64,000 bases of DNA from Obesumbacterium proteus (GTDB lineage: Bacteria; Pseudomonadota; Gammaproteobacteria; Enterobacterales; Enterobacteriaceae). The stretch is from NCBI RefSeq assembly GCF_001586165.1, contig NZ_CP014608.1:2046001-2110000 (forward strand). The letters are read 5' to 3'. Numbering within the stretch: the first letter of the stretch is position 1; every line of letters begins with the position of its first letter. Positions 9,729 to 18,460 of the stretch are shown one piece after another. The notes under the pieces were generated by a model that ran no database searches, had not been told where the DNA came from, and worked only from the letters and a program-made list of their open reading frames with translations. The translations under genes were made by a program, and so were the position numbers.

Positions 9729-9754
9729 AAAACGGCGGATTTCTCCGCCGTTTT
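9729..9754 (-). terminator. Terminator of prs
   Basis: AAAACGGCGGA / TCCGCCGTTTT stem with a 4-base loop, ending 21 bases after the prs stop. Confidence 0.8.
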
Positions 9755-9774
9755 GCTGCATGTTGAACGAGATC

Positions 9775-10722
9775 TTAGTGTTCGAACATCGCAGAGATAG
9801 ATTCTTCATTGCTGATACGGCGGATAGCTTCAGCCAACATGCCAGACAGAGTCAGGGTGCGAACTTTCTTCAGCGCCTTGATTTCGTCAGACAGAGGGAT
9901 GGTATCGCAGACGATGATTTCATCAATCACAGAGTTTTTGATGTTGTCGATCGCGTTGCCAGAGAAGATAGGGTGGGTTGCGTAAGCAAATACACGTTTA
10001 GCACCACGTTCTTTCAGTGCTTCAGCGGCTTTACACAGCGTACCACCGGTGTCGATCATGTCATCAACCAGCACGCAGTCACGGCCTGCAACGTCACCGA
10101 TGATGTGCATCACCTGAGAAACGTTAGCGCGAGGGCGACGTTTGTCGATGATAGCCATATCAGTATCGTTAAGCAGTTTAGCGATAGCACGGGCGCGAAC
10201 CACACCACCGATATCTGGAGAAACCACAATTGGGTTTTCCAGATTCTGTTGCAGCATATCTTCCAGCAGGATCGGGCTACCGAATACGTTGTCTACCGGC
10301 ACGTCGAAGAAGCCTTGAATCTGTTCAGCATGCAGGTCCACGGTAAGAACGCGGTCAACACCTACGCTTGACAAAAAGTCAGCCACGACTTTCGCCGTGA
10401 TTGGCACACGCGCAGAACGCACGCGGCGGTCCTGACGAGCATAGCCAAAGTAAGGGATAACTGCGGTAATGCGGCCGGCAGAAGCGCGGCGCAGCGCGTC
10501 AACCATAACAACCAGTTCCATTAGGTTATCGTTGGTTGGTGCACAGGTGGACTGGATGATGAAAATATCACCACCGCGTACATTTTCGTTGATTTGTACG
10601 CTCACTTCGCCGTCGCTAAAACGACCTACAGCGGCGTCACCAAGGCTGGTGTACAAACGGTTGGCAATACGTTGTGCTAGTTCCGGGGTAGCGTTACCAG
10701 CAAAAAGCTTCATATCAGGCAC
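9775..10722 (-). CDS. prs: Ribose-phosphate pyrophosphokinase
   Basis: Makes PRPP from ribose 5-phosphate and ATP, feeding purine, pyrimidine, NAD, histidine and tryptophan synthesis. It is 315 residues, identical in length to E. coli Prs, with the same GTG start (MPDMKLFAGNA). The ATP-binding region YFGYARQDRR and the PRPP loop VLVDDMIDTGGT are intact. A leader of about 290 bases separates it from ispE. E. coli prs also has a long leader, but I see no clear PurR site here. Confidence 0.97.
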   Translation of the reverse strand: MPDMKLFAGNATPELAQRIANRLYTSLGDAAVGRFSDGEVSVQINENVRGGDIFIIQSTCAPTNDNLMELVVMVDALRRASAGRITAVIPYFGYARQDRRVRSARVPITAKVVADFLSSVGVDRVLTVDLHAEQIQGFFDVPVDNVFGSPILLEDMLQQNLENPIVVSPDIGGVVRARAIAKLLNDTDMAIIDKRRPRANVSQVMHIIGDVAGRDCVLVDDMIDTGGTLCKAAEALKERGAKRVFAYATHPIFSGNAIDNIKNSVIDEIIVCDTIPLSDEIKALKKVRTLTLSGMLAEAIRRISNEESISAMFEH

Positions 10723-11014
10723 GAGAAGAACCTCAGGCTTGCGTCCAGAGAAGTTGGCAGTACAGACACGTTAAACAGGGGGTGGTGATAGCGTGCTGCA
10801 ATACCCTACGGGTGTTTCAGAACTCAAATATTCAAAGCAGTGGCAGCGGATGCACATCACGTTGAATATGTCTAAGTTCTCTTCATTTGCCAAACAAGAC
10901 AAATGGCCGAGTCAAAACGTGGCTACTTGCGCTAAATTGTGCTCATAGTTCGCGCTATTGATGCGTTGCTGATACTTAAAACGCGTATCAAGCAGGGCGC
11001 ATCAAACGTAAAAA
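10723..11014 (-). other. Long prs leader
   Basis: No ORF is evident. The region presumably holds the prs promoter and a long untranslated leader. I could not find a convincing purine-repressor palindrome or attenuator. Confidence 0.4.
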
Positions 11015-11884
11015 TCATTTTACGGACTCAATAAGCTCTGAGCGGACAAGGTGTAACGGTGAGGTATTAACGCCACGCGCAACAAAACCCTTGATCCACT
11101 CGGGGGCTCTGCTAAGCACCTGACGGGCAGAAGACTCGGTGTCAAATTCAGCAAACACACAAGCACCTGTGCCAGTCAGACGCGACGGCGCGTATTGTAA
11201 CAGCCATGAAATGACCTGTTCAACCTCACGGAAACGTTTTCTTGCGGTAAGTTCGCAATCATTTGCATACGGAATACGGAGAAGTTCCTGCAAAGACCGT
11301 ACAGGAGTATCTCTTTTCAGCTCCGGATCGCCGAAGATCGCAGGGGTAGGAATATTTACACCGGGGTGTGCAACAAGGTACCATTTTTCTTCAGGATGTG
11401 CGGGATGTAACAATTCGCCAACACCTTCTGCAAAAGATGCAAAGCCATTAACAAAAATAGGTACATCCGCGCCGAGCGTTAAACCTAACTTTGCCAGCTC
11501 GCTGTCGCTGAGATTGGCTTGCCATAATGTATTGAGTGCCACGAGTACGGTTGCCGCATCGGACGAACCGCCACCAAGACCTCCTCCCATCGGAATGATC
11601 TTTTCTAGCGCAATATCCGCACCACAGTGCGAGAAGCGTTCAGGCAAATGATCACGCAGAAGCTTTGCTGCCCGAATAATCAGGTTTTGCTCATTTGGCA
11701 CGCCGTCGATGGGCGTGAGCAAATTGATCTGACCGTCATTACGCGGTGTGATGGTGAGGCGATCGCCATAATCCAAAAACTGAAACAGCGTTTGTAGATT
11801 ATGGTAGCCGTCTGGACGACGGCCCGTAATGTATAAAAATAAGTTTAGCTTGGCTGGCGCGGGCCAAACGCGGGTGGTAGACAT
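11015..11884 (-). CDS. ispE: 4-diphosphocytidyl-2-C-methyl-D-erythritol kinase
   Basis: GHMP kinase of the non-mevalonate isoprenoid pathway; it phosphorylates the 2-hydroxyl of CDP-methylerythritol. PAPAKLNLFLYITGRRPDGYH holds the substrate-binding region, and MGGGLGGGSSDAATVL is the glycine-rich phosphate loop. I place the start at the ATG at 11884 (MSTTRVWPAPAKLN). An ATG one codon upstream at 11887 overlaps the lolB stop and is equally possible. The gene is directly coupled to lolB, the conserved enterobacterial order. Confidence 0.95.
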   Translation of the reverse strand: MSTTRVWPAPAKLNLFLYITGRRPDGYHNLQTLFQFLDYGDRLTITPRNDGQINLLTPIDGVPNEQNLIIRAAKLLRDHLPERFSHCGADIALEKIIPMGGGLGGGSSDAATVLVALNTLWQANLSDSELAKLGLTLGADVPIFVNGFASFAEGVGELLHPAHPEEKWYLVAHPGVNIPTPAIFGDPELKRDTPVRSLQELLRIPYANDCELTARKRFREVEQVISWLLQYAPSRLTGTGACVFAEFDTESSARQVLSRAPEWIKGFVARGVNTSPLHLVRSELIESVK

Positions 11885-12504
11885 CATTTTTGCAGCGTCC
11901 AATTATCCATTTTGAGCTTGATACGCTGTTCACCCTGCGTAATTTCTAACTGAGCAGGCAGAGAGGGCTTACTGTCAGGATCATATTTCAGGTAGTTCAC
12001 TTTCCAGGTGAGGCCATCTTTGCTGTAAGTCAGATCTTGCAAACGATACTGGCTATCGAGGGTGAAATCTGTTGCGTCACCCGGCAGGCCCAGCATCCAT
12101 AGACGCAGGCTTTGCAGTGGAATTTGCATGCCGGTCAGTTTTTGGATCATTTCATCAGCGTTATCGCTGACATAGCGCTTGCCTTTATTGTCTGTCAGTT
12201 GCACCACGCCCGGAATGACGTTTAATTCCATTTCAGTGCTGCCCAGCGGATTCGTCAGCAGCAGTCGATAACGCTCGGGTGCCGTCTGTTGCCAGAAGAA
12301 GCGGGCATATACTTTTTGCTTATCGGAAAGATAGGCAAAAGCACCGCGAGTTTGGTACTCGGCGATTTTCTGAACCTGAGACTCATGTTCGCGCCACTGT
12401 GGTGCGGTAGGGCTACCGGCAGGGCCTTTGTGTTGCGTGGTGCTACAGGCGGCCAATAAAACACAGCTAAGCGGCAGTAATTTAAGTAATTTTAGTTTTT
12501 GCAT
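11884..12504 (-). CDS. lolB: Outer-membrane lipoprotein receptor LolB
   Basis: Accepts lipoproteins from LolA and inserts them in the outer membrane; it is itself a lipoprotein. The N-terminus is a signal peptide with the lipobox LAAC (Cys about residue 20). The mature part forms the LolA/LolB half-barrel with LLLTNPLGSTEMEL. It is 206 residues, as expected. It is divergent from hemA across a 370-base gap and overlaps ispE downstream. Confidence 0.95.
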   Translation of the reverse strand: MQKLKLLKLLPLSCVLLAACSTTQHKGPAGSPTAPQWREHESQVQKIAEYQTRGAFAYLSDKQKVYARFFWQQTAPERYRLLLTNPLGSTEMELNVIPGVVQLTDNKGKRYVSDNADEMIQKLTGMQIPLQSLRLWMLGLPGDATDFTLDSQYRLQDLTYSKDGLTWKVNYLKYDPDSKPSLPAQLEITQGEQRIKLKMDNWTLQK

Positions 12505-12717
12505 CGGGTTGTCCGTTCAGATTCTCGAGGGTGGAGCGGAGAATGATCATTGCGGTTAACGCTAGCGGTCTTATCTAGCAGCGTCAATGCTTTCTGCGTG
12601 TCGTGTAGCAAATATTAAGGGTAAAAGTCAGGGAAATTGATTCAATAAGATACATCCCTATTTCGTGTGGCTTTTATTGATCTCGCGCATCAAGTAGAAT
12701 GCCCACATAAATAAACG

Positions 12718-12848
12718 AATATACCCGTCATACTTCAAGCTGCACGTGCGTTGGCTGCGTTCAATCACCCGAATCACTTACTTGATGTAAGCCCATCGGG
12801 ATTCGTTCTCTCGCCGCCTGCCTGCAACGCGAATTATCTAGGGTATCT
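12718..12848. repeat. Palindromic intergenic repeat, copy 1
   Basis: About 130 bases that fold on themselves. Terminal TACCC / GGGTA, then CTTCAAGCTGC and GGCTGCG facing CGCCGC and GCAACGCG, with a central TTACTTGATGTAA. A related element lies at 31535-31665. It looks like the small palindromic repeats (ERIC/RUP-like, non-autonomous) common between genes in Yersinia, Serratia and Hafnia. It sits between lolB and hemA. Confidence 0.65.
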
Positions 12849-12874
12849 GAAGCGATACTATTCGACGATTTGTC

Positions 12875-14152
12875 ATGAGCCTGCTTGCACTTGGAATCAA
12901 TCACAAAACTGCACCGGTAGCACTCCGTGAGCGGGTGACGTTTTCACCTGAAACACTGAACCATGCTATTGAAAGCTTACGCCAGCAACCTCTGGTGCAG
13001 GCTGGCGTTGTGCTGTCTACGTGTAACCGCACCGAGCTGTATCTCAGCATGGAGCAACCGGAAGATGTGCCGCCGCAGGATCTGCATAAACAGATCGTTG
13101 ATTGGCTGTGCGCTTACCACAAACTGTCCCCTGACGAAGTCAATAAGAGCCTCTATTGGTATCAAGATAACGATGCCGTGAACCATTTGATGCGTGTAGC
13201 AAGTGGATTGGACTCTTTGGTATTGGGCGAGCCGCAAATTTTAGGGCAGGTCAAAAAGGCCTATACGGAATCTCAACGTGAGCAGTCGATGTCTGCTGAC
13301 CTTGAGCGTCTGTTCCAAAAAACGTTCTCGGTCGCCAAGCGTGTACGTACTGAAACAGATATCGGCGCGAGCGCCGTCTCAGTGGCTTTTGCCGCCTGTA
13401 CGCTGGCGCGCCAGATCTTTGAATCGCTTTCTGAAGTCAATGTGCTGTTGGTTGGCGCGGGTGAAACCATCGAGCTGGTGGCGCGTCATCTGCGTGAACA
13501 TAAAGTGCGGCATATGATGATTGCTAACCGCACCCGTGAGCGCGCTCAGGCGTTGGCGGATGAGGTTAACGCGGAAGTGATTACGTTACCCGAAATCGAT
13601 GAGCGTTTGGCGCAGGCCGATATCATCATTAGTTCTACCGCAAGCCCGTTGCCGATCATCGGCAAAGGCATGGTTGAACGCGCGCTTAAAGCTCGCCGTA
13701 ACCAGCCGATGCTGTTCGTTGATATCGCGGTTCCCCGTGATATTGAGCCGGAAGTCGGTAAATTAGCCAGCGCCTATTTGTATAGCGTCGATGATTTGCA
13801 TTCGATCATTCAAAGCAATCTTGCCCAGCGCAAAGCCGCAGCCGTTCAGGCTGAGCATATTGTGCAGCAGGAAAGTGCCAATTTTATGGCCTGGCTACGA
13901 GCCCAAGGTGCGGTGGAAACTATCCGAGATTATCGTTCACAGGCCGATCAAATGCGCGCCGAAGCGGAAGCAGAAGCGCTGGCCGCGATTGCACAGGGTG
14001 CCGATGTTGAAACCGTCATCCATAAATTGGCGCATCGGCTAACCAATCGACTGATTCACGCACCAACCAAATCCCTCCAGCAGGCCGCGAGTAACGGCGA
14101 CATCGAAAAATTACAGGTGTTGCGCGACAGTCTCGGGCTGGACCAAAATTAG
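12875..14152 (+). CDS. hemA: Glutamyl-tRNA reductase
   Basis: First committed step of C5 tetrapyrrole synthesis: reduces glutamyl-tRNA(Glu) to glutamate-1-semialdehyde with NADPH. It is 425 residues (E. coli 418). INHKTAP near the start and VLSTCNRTELYLS, which carries the catalytic Cys near residue 50, are intact. The NADPH domain shows VLLVGAGETIELVARHL, and a helical dimerization domain follows. It heads the hemA-prfA-prmC-sirB2-sirB1-kdsA operon, conserved in enterobacteria. Confidence 0.97.
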   Translation: MSLLALGINHKTAPVALRERVTFSPETLNHAIESLRQQPLVQAGVVLSTCNRTELYLSMEQPEDVPPQDLHKQIVDWLCAYHKLSPDEVNKSLYWYQDNDAVNHLMRVASGLDSLVLGEPQILGQVKKAYTESQREQSMSADLERLFQKTFSVAKRVRTETDIGASAVSVAFAACTLARQIFESLSEVNVLLVGAGETIELVARHLREHKVRHMMIANRTRERAQALADEVNAEVITLPEIDERLAQADIIISSTASPLPIIGKGMVERALKARRNQPMLFVDIAVPRDIEPEVGKLASAYLYSVDDLHSIIQSNLAQRKAAAVQAEHIVQQESANFMAWLRAQGAVETIRDYRSQADQMRAEAEAEALAAIAQGADVETVIHKLAHRLTNRLIHAPTKSLQQAASNGDIEKLQVLRDSLGLDQN

Positions 14153-14185
14153 TTCCTCTTATTACATACGGGTAAATAGCCACGC

Positions 14186-15268
14186 ATGAAGCCTTCTATC
14201 GTTGCCAAACTAGAAGCATTACAAGAGCGTCACGAAGAGGTGCAGGCGCACCTCGGAGATGCCGGAGTGATTGCCGACCAAGACCGTTTCCGCGCGCTGT
14301 CACGCGAGTACGCGCAGTTGACCGACGTCACTCGTTGTTTCCAGACCTGGCAACAGGTACAGGAGGATCTCGCCACGGCTGAGCTGATGCTAGACGATCC
14401 TGAAATGCGTGAAATGGCGCAGGAAGAGATTTCCGAAGCAAAAAATCAGATCGCCGACTTAGAGCAACAGCTGCAAATTCTGCTGTTACCGAAAGACCCT
14501 GACGATGAGCGTAGCTGCTATTTAGAAATTCGCGCCGGAACCGGCGGGGATGAAGCCGCATTGTTTGCGGGCGATATGTTCCGCATGTACAGCCGCTATG
14601 CCGAGGCACGCCGCTGGAAAGTTGAAGTGATGAGCGCCAACGAAGGTGAACACGGCGGCTTCAAAGAAGTGATTGCCAAAGTCATTGGCGAAGGTGCTTA
14701 TGGTCGCTTGAAGTTTGAATCTGGCGGCCACCGTGTACAGCGCGTACCGGCAACGGAATCGCAAGGCCGTATCCATACTTCTGCCTGTACCGTTGCGGTA
14801 ATGCCAGAAATTCCAGAAGCTGAATTGCCGGATATTAACCCAGGCGATTTGCGTATTGATACCTTCCGCTCATCGGGCGCGGGTGGACAGCACGTTAACA
14901 CCACGGACTCAGCGATTCGTATTACCCACTTACCAACCGGCATCGTGGTTGAGTGTCAGGACGAACGTTCTCAGCATAAGAACAAAGCGAAAGCGTTGTC
15001 GGTGTTAGGTGCGCGTATTCGTGCGGCTGAAATGGCTAAGCGCCAACAGGAAGAAGCGTCTACGCGTCGCAACCTGTTAGGCAGCGGCGATCGTTCTGAC
15101 CGTAACCGCACCTACAACTTCCCGCAGGGGCGTGTGACCGACCACCGTATCAACCTGACAATTTATCGTCTGGATGAAGTGATGGAAGGAAAACTGGATT
15201 CGCTGATTGAACCAATTGTTCAAGAATACCAAGCGGATCAGCTGGCATCACTTTCTGAGCAAGACTGA
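14186..15268 (+). CDS. prfA: Peptide chain release factor 1
   Basis: Recognizes UAA and UAG stop codons and triggers peptide release. It is 360 residues, the same as E. coli. The anticodon-like PAT tripeptide (in VQRVPATESQGR) and the catalytic GGQ (SSGAGGQHVNTT) are both present. The GGQ glutamine is the substrate of PrmC, encoded by the next gene, whose ATG overlaps this stop codon. Confidence 0.98.
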   Translation: MKPSIVAKLEALQERHEEVQAHLGDAGVIADQDRFRALSREYAQLTDVTRCFQTWQQVQEDLATAELMLDDPEMREMAQEEISEAKNQIADLEQQLQILLLPKDPDDERSCYLEIRAGTGGDEAALFAGDMFRMYSRYAEARRWKVEVMSANEGEHGGFKEVIAKVIGEGAYGRLKFESGGHRVQRVPATESQGRIHTSACTVAVMPEIPEAELPDINPGDLRIDTFRSSGAGGQHVNTTDSAIRITHLPTGIVVECQDERSQHKNKAKALSVLGARIRAAEMAKRQQEEASTRRNLLGSGDRSDRNRTYNFPQGRVTDHRINLTIYRLDEVMEGKLDSLIEPIVQEYQADQLASLSEQD

Positions 15269-16104
15269 TGCGATTTGACCAGTGGCTAAAACAGGCGATT
15301 GACAGGCTGTCTACCGGTGAAAGCCCTAAGCGTGACGCTGAGATCCTGCTGGGTTTTGTCACTGGCAAAACACGTAGCTATATTTTAGCGTTCGGCGAAA
15401 CCGCACTTTCGCCAGAGCAGGCACAACAGCTAGAGCAGCTACTGGCACGCCGCGAACGGGGTGAACCGGTGGCTTATCTGGTTGGCGAACGCGAGTTTTG
15501 GTCGCTTCCGCTAGAAGTGTCACCGGCGACGCTGATCCCGCGTCCAGATACCGAATGCTTGGTGGAAAAAGCGCTCTCGCTATTGCCCGCAACGGCCTGT
15601 CGAGTGCTGGATTTAGGGACGGGCACGGGCGCTATTGCCTTGGCACTCGCCAGTGAAAGACCCGATAGCCAGTTCATCGGCGTTGATTACTCAGCGGATG
15701 CCGCGGCACTTGCATTGCGTAACGCAACACGTCTAAACCTCACTAATGCTTCATTTGTCACAGGAAGCTGGTTTGAGCCGGTGGCAGGGCAGCAGTTTGC
15801 GCTCATTGCGAGTAATCCGCCCTATATTGATGAAGCCGATCCGCATCTTTCGCAGGGCGATGTTCGCTTTGAGCCTGCCAGCGCATTAGTGGCTCCTGAG
15901 CAGGGGCTGGCAGATTTACGCCATATTGTTGAATATGCTCCCGATCATCTTATCCATGAAGGGTGGCTGATTATGGAACATGGCTGGCAACAGGGCGAAG
16001 CCGTTCGTTACCTGCTTAGCGCGCGCGGATTTGTGCAGGTCGCCACGCAGAAAGATTATGGCAACAATGACCGGATTTCTTTCGGTCAGTGGATAGCCAA
16101 ATAG
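15268..16104 (+). CDS. prmC: Release factor glutamine methyltransferase
   Basis: N5-methylates the glutamine of the GGQ motif in RF1 and RF2 using SAM. It is 278 residues (E. coli 277). The SAM-binding motif VLDLGTGTGAIALALA and the catalytic NPPY (ASNPPYIDEADPHL) are clear. The start overlaps the prfA stop by one base, indicating translational coupling. Confidence 0.97.
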   Translation: MRFDQWLKQAIDRLSTGESPKRDAEILLGFVTGKTRSYILAFGETALSPEQAQQLEQLLARRERGEPVAYLVGEREFWSLPLEVSPATLIPRPDTECLVEKALSLLPATACRVLDLGTGTGAIALALASERPDSQFIGVDYSADAAALALRNATRLNLTNASFVTGSWFEPVAGQQFALIASNPPYIDEADPHLSQGDVRFEPASALVAPEQGLADLRHIVEYAPDHLIHEGWLIMEHGWQQGEAVRYLLSARGFVQVATQKDYGNNDRISFGQWIAK

Positions 16105-16163
16105 CGGGAACTCACGTTTTTATCGTGCCCAATGTCGTTGACTATAGAAAGAGGAAATAACGT

Positions 16164-16561
16164 ATGGAAGCTTATATTGGGATAAAACATCTGCATTTGC
16201 TGACGGTGGCAATAAGCGTTGTGCTATTCATTCTGCGTTTCTTCTGGAAATGGCGTAATTCAGCTATGATAGAGCGTCGTTGGGTGAAGATTGCGCCACA
16301 TGTGAACGATACCTTGCTATTTGTAACCGGTATTGCCTTGGTCTTTATCACCCGATTTTATCCATTTACCCCTCAGGGGACTTGGCTGACGGAAAAACTG
16401 GTCGGTGTTATTATTTACGTTGTGCTTGGCTATGTTGCTTTAGGCAAACGACCACGTAGCCAAAAGTCAGATGTTTTGCTTTCGTGGCCGCACTCGTATG
16501 TTTGTACTTAATTATTAAACTGGCAATGACGAAAATGCCGTTGCTGATGGGGTATGTATGA
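16164..16561 (+). pseudogene. sirB2: SirB2 membrane protein, frameshifted near 16465
   Basis: Small inner-membrane protein of the SirB family with about four helices; its function is unknown. As read, the frame stops at 16511 with a C-terminus unlike the family (SDVLLSWPHSYVCT). Adding one A to the run at 16462-16465 gives VRCFAFVAALVCLYLIIKLA, then TKMPLL, the expected last helix. That frame stops at 16559-16561, overlapping the sirB1 ATG in the usual ATGA. This fit makes a one-base loss nearly certain. In a core operon it may well be a sequencing error. Confidence 0.8.
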
Positions 16562-17367
16562 GTTCCATAGCTGATTTTGAGTTTAACCGCTTCCCTCTGA
16601 GCGAAGGGGTTATTCTAGTTTCGCAAGCTATACGTCGTGATTTCCCTGCCGATACAGTGCGCGAAACATTGCAGCAGCTGTCTGAGCAGGCGTTGGCGCA
16701 TATCGATGCGGAATTAGATCAGGATCAGAAACTTGAGCAGTTAATCGATCTGTTCTTCAATGAATGGGGATTTGGCGGCGTGGGCGGCGTATATCGTCTT
16801 TCTGACGCGCTCTGGCTGGATAAGGTTCTTAGCTCTCGTCAGGGAACGCCGGTTTCTTTAGGCATTGTTTTCCTGCATATTGCACACCAGCTTGATTTGC
16901 CTTTGCAGCCTGTCATTTTTCCCACTCAGCTGATTATGCGTGCAGATTGGCTCGATGAAGAAATGTGGCTGGTTAACCCACTCAATGGCGAGACGCTAAA
17001 CGAGCATACGTTAGAAGTTTGGTTGAAGGGCAACCTTGGTTTAATGGCCAGCCTTGAAGATACCGACTTTGACGAAGCGGAAAACAGCATGGTGGTGCGC
17101 AAAATGTTGAGCACCCTGAAAGCCGCGCTGATGGAAGAAAAGCAGATTGAATCTGCACTGCGCGCCTGTGAAGCCTTGCTGGAGTTCGACCCCGAAGATC
17201 CGTATGAAATCCGCGACCGCGGCTTGATTTATGCGCAGCTGGATTGTAATCATATTGCGGTTTCTGACCTTAGCTACTTCGTTGAACAATGCCCAGAAGA
17301 CCCGGTGTCCGAGGTCATTAAGGTGCAGATACACTCCATTGAGCAGAAAAATATTGTTCTGCACTGA
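16558..17367 (+). CDS. sirB1: SirB1 family protein (transglutaminase-like/TPR)
   Basis: Protein of 269 residues with an N-terminal transglutaminase-like core (FFNEWGFGGVGGVYRLSDALWLDKVLSSRQGTPVSLG is the family signature region) and C-terminal TPR-like helices. No catalytic activity is established. It lies between sirB2 and kdsA in the hemA operon, as in E. coli and Salmonella. Its ATG overlaps the restored sirB2 stop. Confidence 0.92.
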   Translation: MSSIADFEFNRFPLSEGVILVSQAIRRDFPADTVRETLQQLSEQALAHIDAELDQDQKLEQLIDLFFNEWGFGGVGGVYRLSDALWLDKVLSSRQGTPVSLGIVFLHIAHQLDLPLQPVIFPTQLIMRADWLDEEMWLVNPLNGETLNEHTLEVWLKGNLGLMASLEDTDFDEAENSMVVRKMLSTLKAALMEEKQIESALRACEALLEFDPEDPYEIRDRGLIYAQLDCNHIAVSDLSYFVEQCPEDPVSEVIKVQIHSIEQKNIVLH

Positions 17368-17528
17368 TTTATTTTCCCCCATGAGTGCCAGCCGCGCTGA
17401 TGGGGTTTAAATTCGTTATTTTTGCCTCCATTTATTGATTCTTATGCCGGACGTTTTGTTATCGCTGTTGCAACAGCGACTTCAGAGCCACAAGGTATAC
17501 ACGGTTACTTGAACATTAAGGCGCAAGC

Positions 17529-18383
17529 ATGAAACAGAAAGTTGTCAGCATTGGTGATATCAAAGTCGCGAACGATTTGCCGTTCGTTCTTTTCGGTGGC
17601 ATGAACGTGCTGGAATCGCGTGATTTGGCGATGCGTATCTGTGAGCATTACGTTACCGTTACTCAAAAGCTGGGTATCCCTTACGTCTTCAAAGCTTCTT
17701 TTGATAAAGCCAACCGTTCTTCTATTCACTCTTACCGTGGCCCAGGTCTGGAAGAGGGTATGCGTATTTTCCAAGATATCAAACAGGCTTTCGGCGTTAA
17801 GATTATCACTGACGTTCATACGCCAGAACAGGCACAGCCTGTTGCCGACGTAGTTGACGTGATCCAATTGCCTGCATTCTTGGCCCGTCAAACTGACCTG
17901 GTTGAAGCTATGGCGAAAACCGGCGCGGTTATCAACGTGAAAAAACCACAGTTCCTGAGCCCTGGCCAGATGGGTAACATCGTTGATAAGTTTGAAGAAG
18001 GCGGCAACGATAAAATCATTCTGTGCGATCGTGGTGCAAACTTCGGCTACGACAATCTGGTTGTTGATATGCTGGGCTTCGGCGTGATGAAGAATGCCTC
18101 TAAAGGCAGCCCAGTGATCTTTGACGTGACACACTCACTGCAGTGCCGCGACCCGTTTGGCGCAGCATCTGGCGGACGTCGTGCGCAGGTAACCGAACTG
18201 GCTCGTTCAGGCATGGCGATTGGTTTGGCTGGCCTGTTTATCGAAGCTCATCCAGATCCAGCCAATGCACGTTGCGATGGTCCATCTGCATTGCCGCTTG
18301 ATAAACTTGAGCCATTCTTGGTTCAGATGAAAGCAATTGACGATCTGGTGAAAAGCTTCCCAGAGCTAGATACATCTAACTAA
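17529..18383 (+). CDS. kdsA: 3-deoxy-8-phosphooctulonate synthase
   Basis: Condenses phosphoenolpyruvate with arabinose 5-phosphate to KDO 8-phosphate for lipopolysaccharide inner core. It is 284 residues, as in E. coli. Motifs include PYVFKASFDKANRSS, SYRGPG and IFDVTHSLQCRDPFG. It is last in the hemA operon, 161 bases after sirB1, with its own terminator behind it. Confidence 0.97.
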   Translation: MKQKVVSIGDIKVANDLPFVLFGGMNVLESRDLAMRICEHYVTVTQKLGIPYVFKASFDKANRSSIHSYRGPGLEEGMRIFQDIKQAFGVKIITDVHTPEQAQPVADVVDVIQLPAFLARQTDLVEAMAKTGAVINVKKPQFLSPGQMGNIVDKFEEGGNDKIILCDRGANFGYDNLVVDMLGFGVMKNASKGSPVIFDVTHSLQCRDPFGAASGGRRAQVTELARSGMAIGLAGLFIEAHPDPANARCDGPSALPLDKLEPFLVQMKAIDDLVKSFPELDTSN

Positions 18384-18410
18384 TTTTATTGAAATTTTAG
18401 TTAGGGTATA

Positions 18411-18441
18411 AAAAAGGCACGCATGAAAGCGTGCCTTTTTT
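18411..18441 (+). terminator. Terminator of kdsA
   Basis: AAAAAGGCACGC / GCGTGCCTTTTT stem with a 6-base loop and T-run, between convergent kdsA and dauA; it can work in both directions. Confidence 0.88.
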
Positions 18442-18460
18442 GTCTCTAACGAACTCAATC

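Noticed and set aside
10723..11014. PurR operator in the prs leader
   Set aside because: No 16-base palindrome close to the PurR consensus was found.
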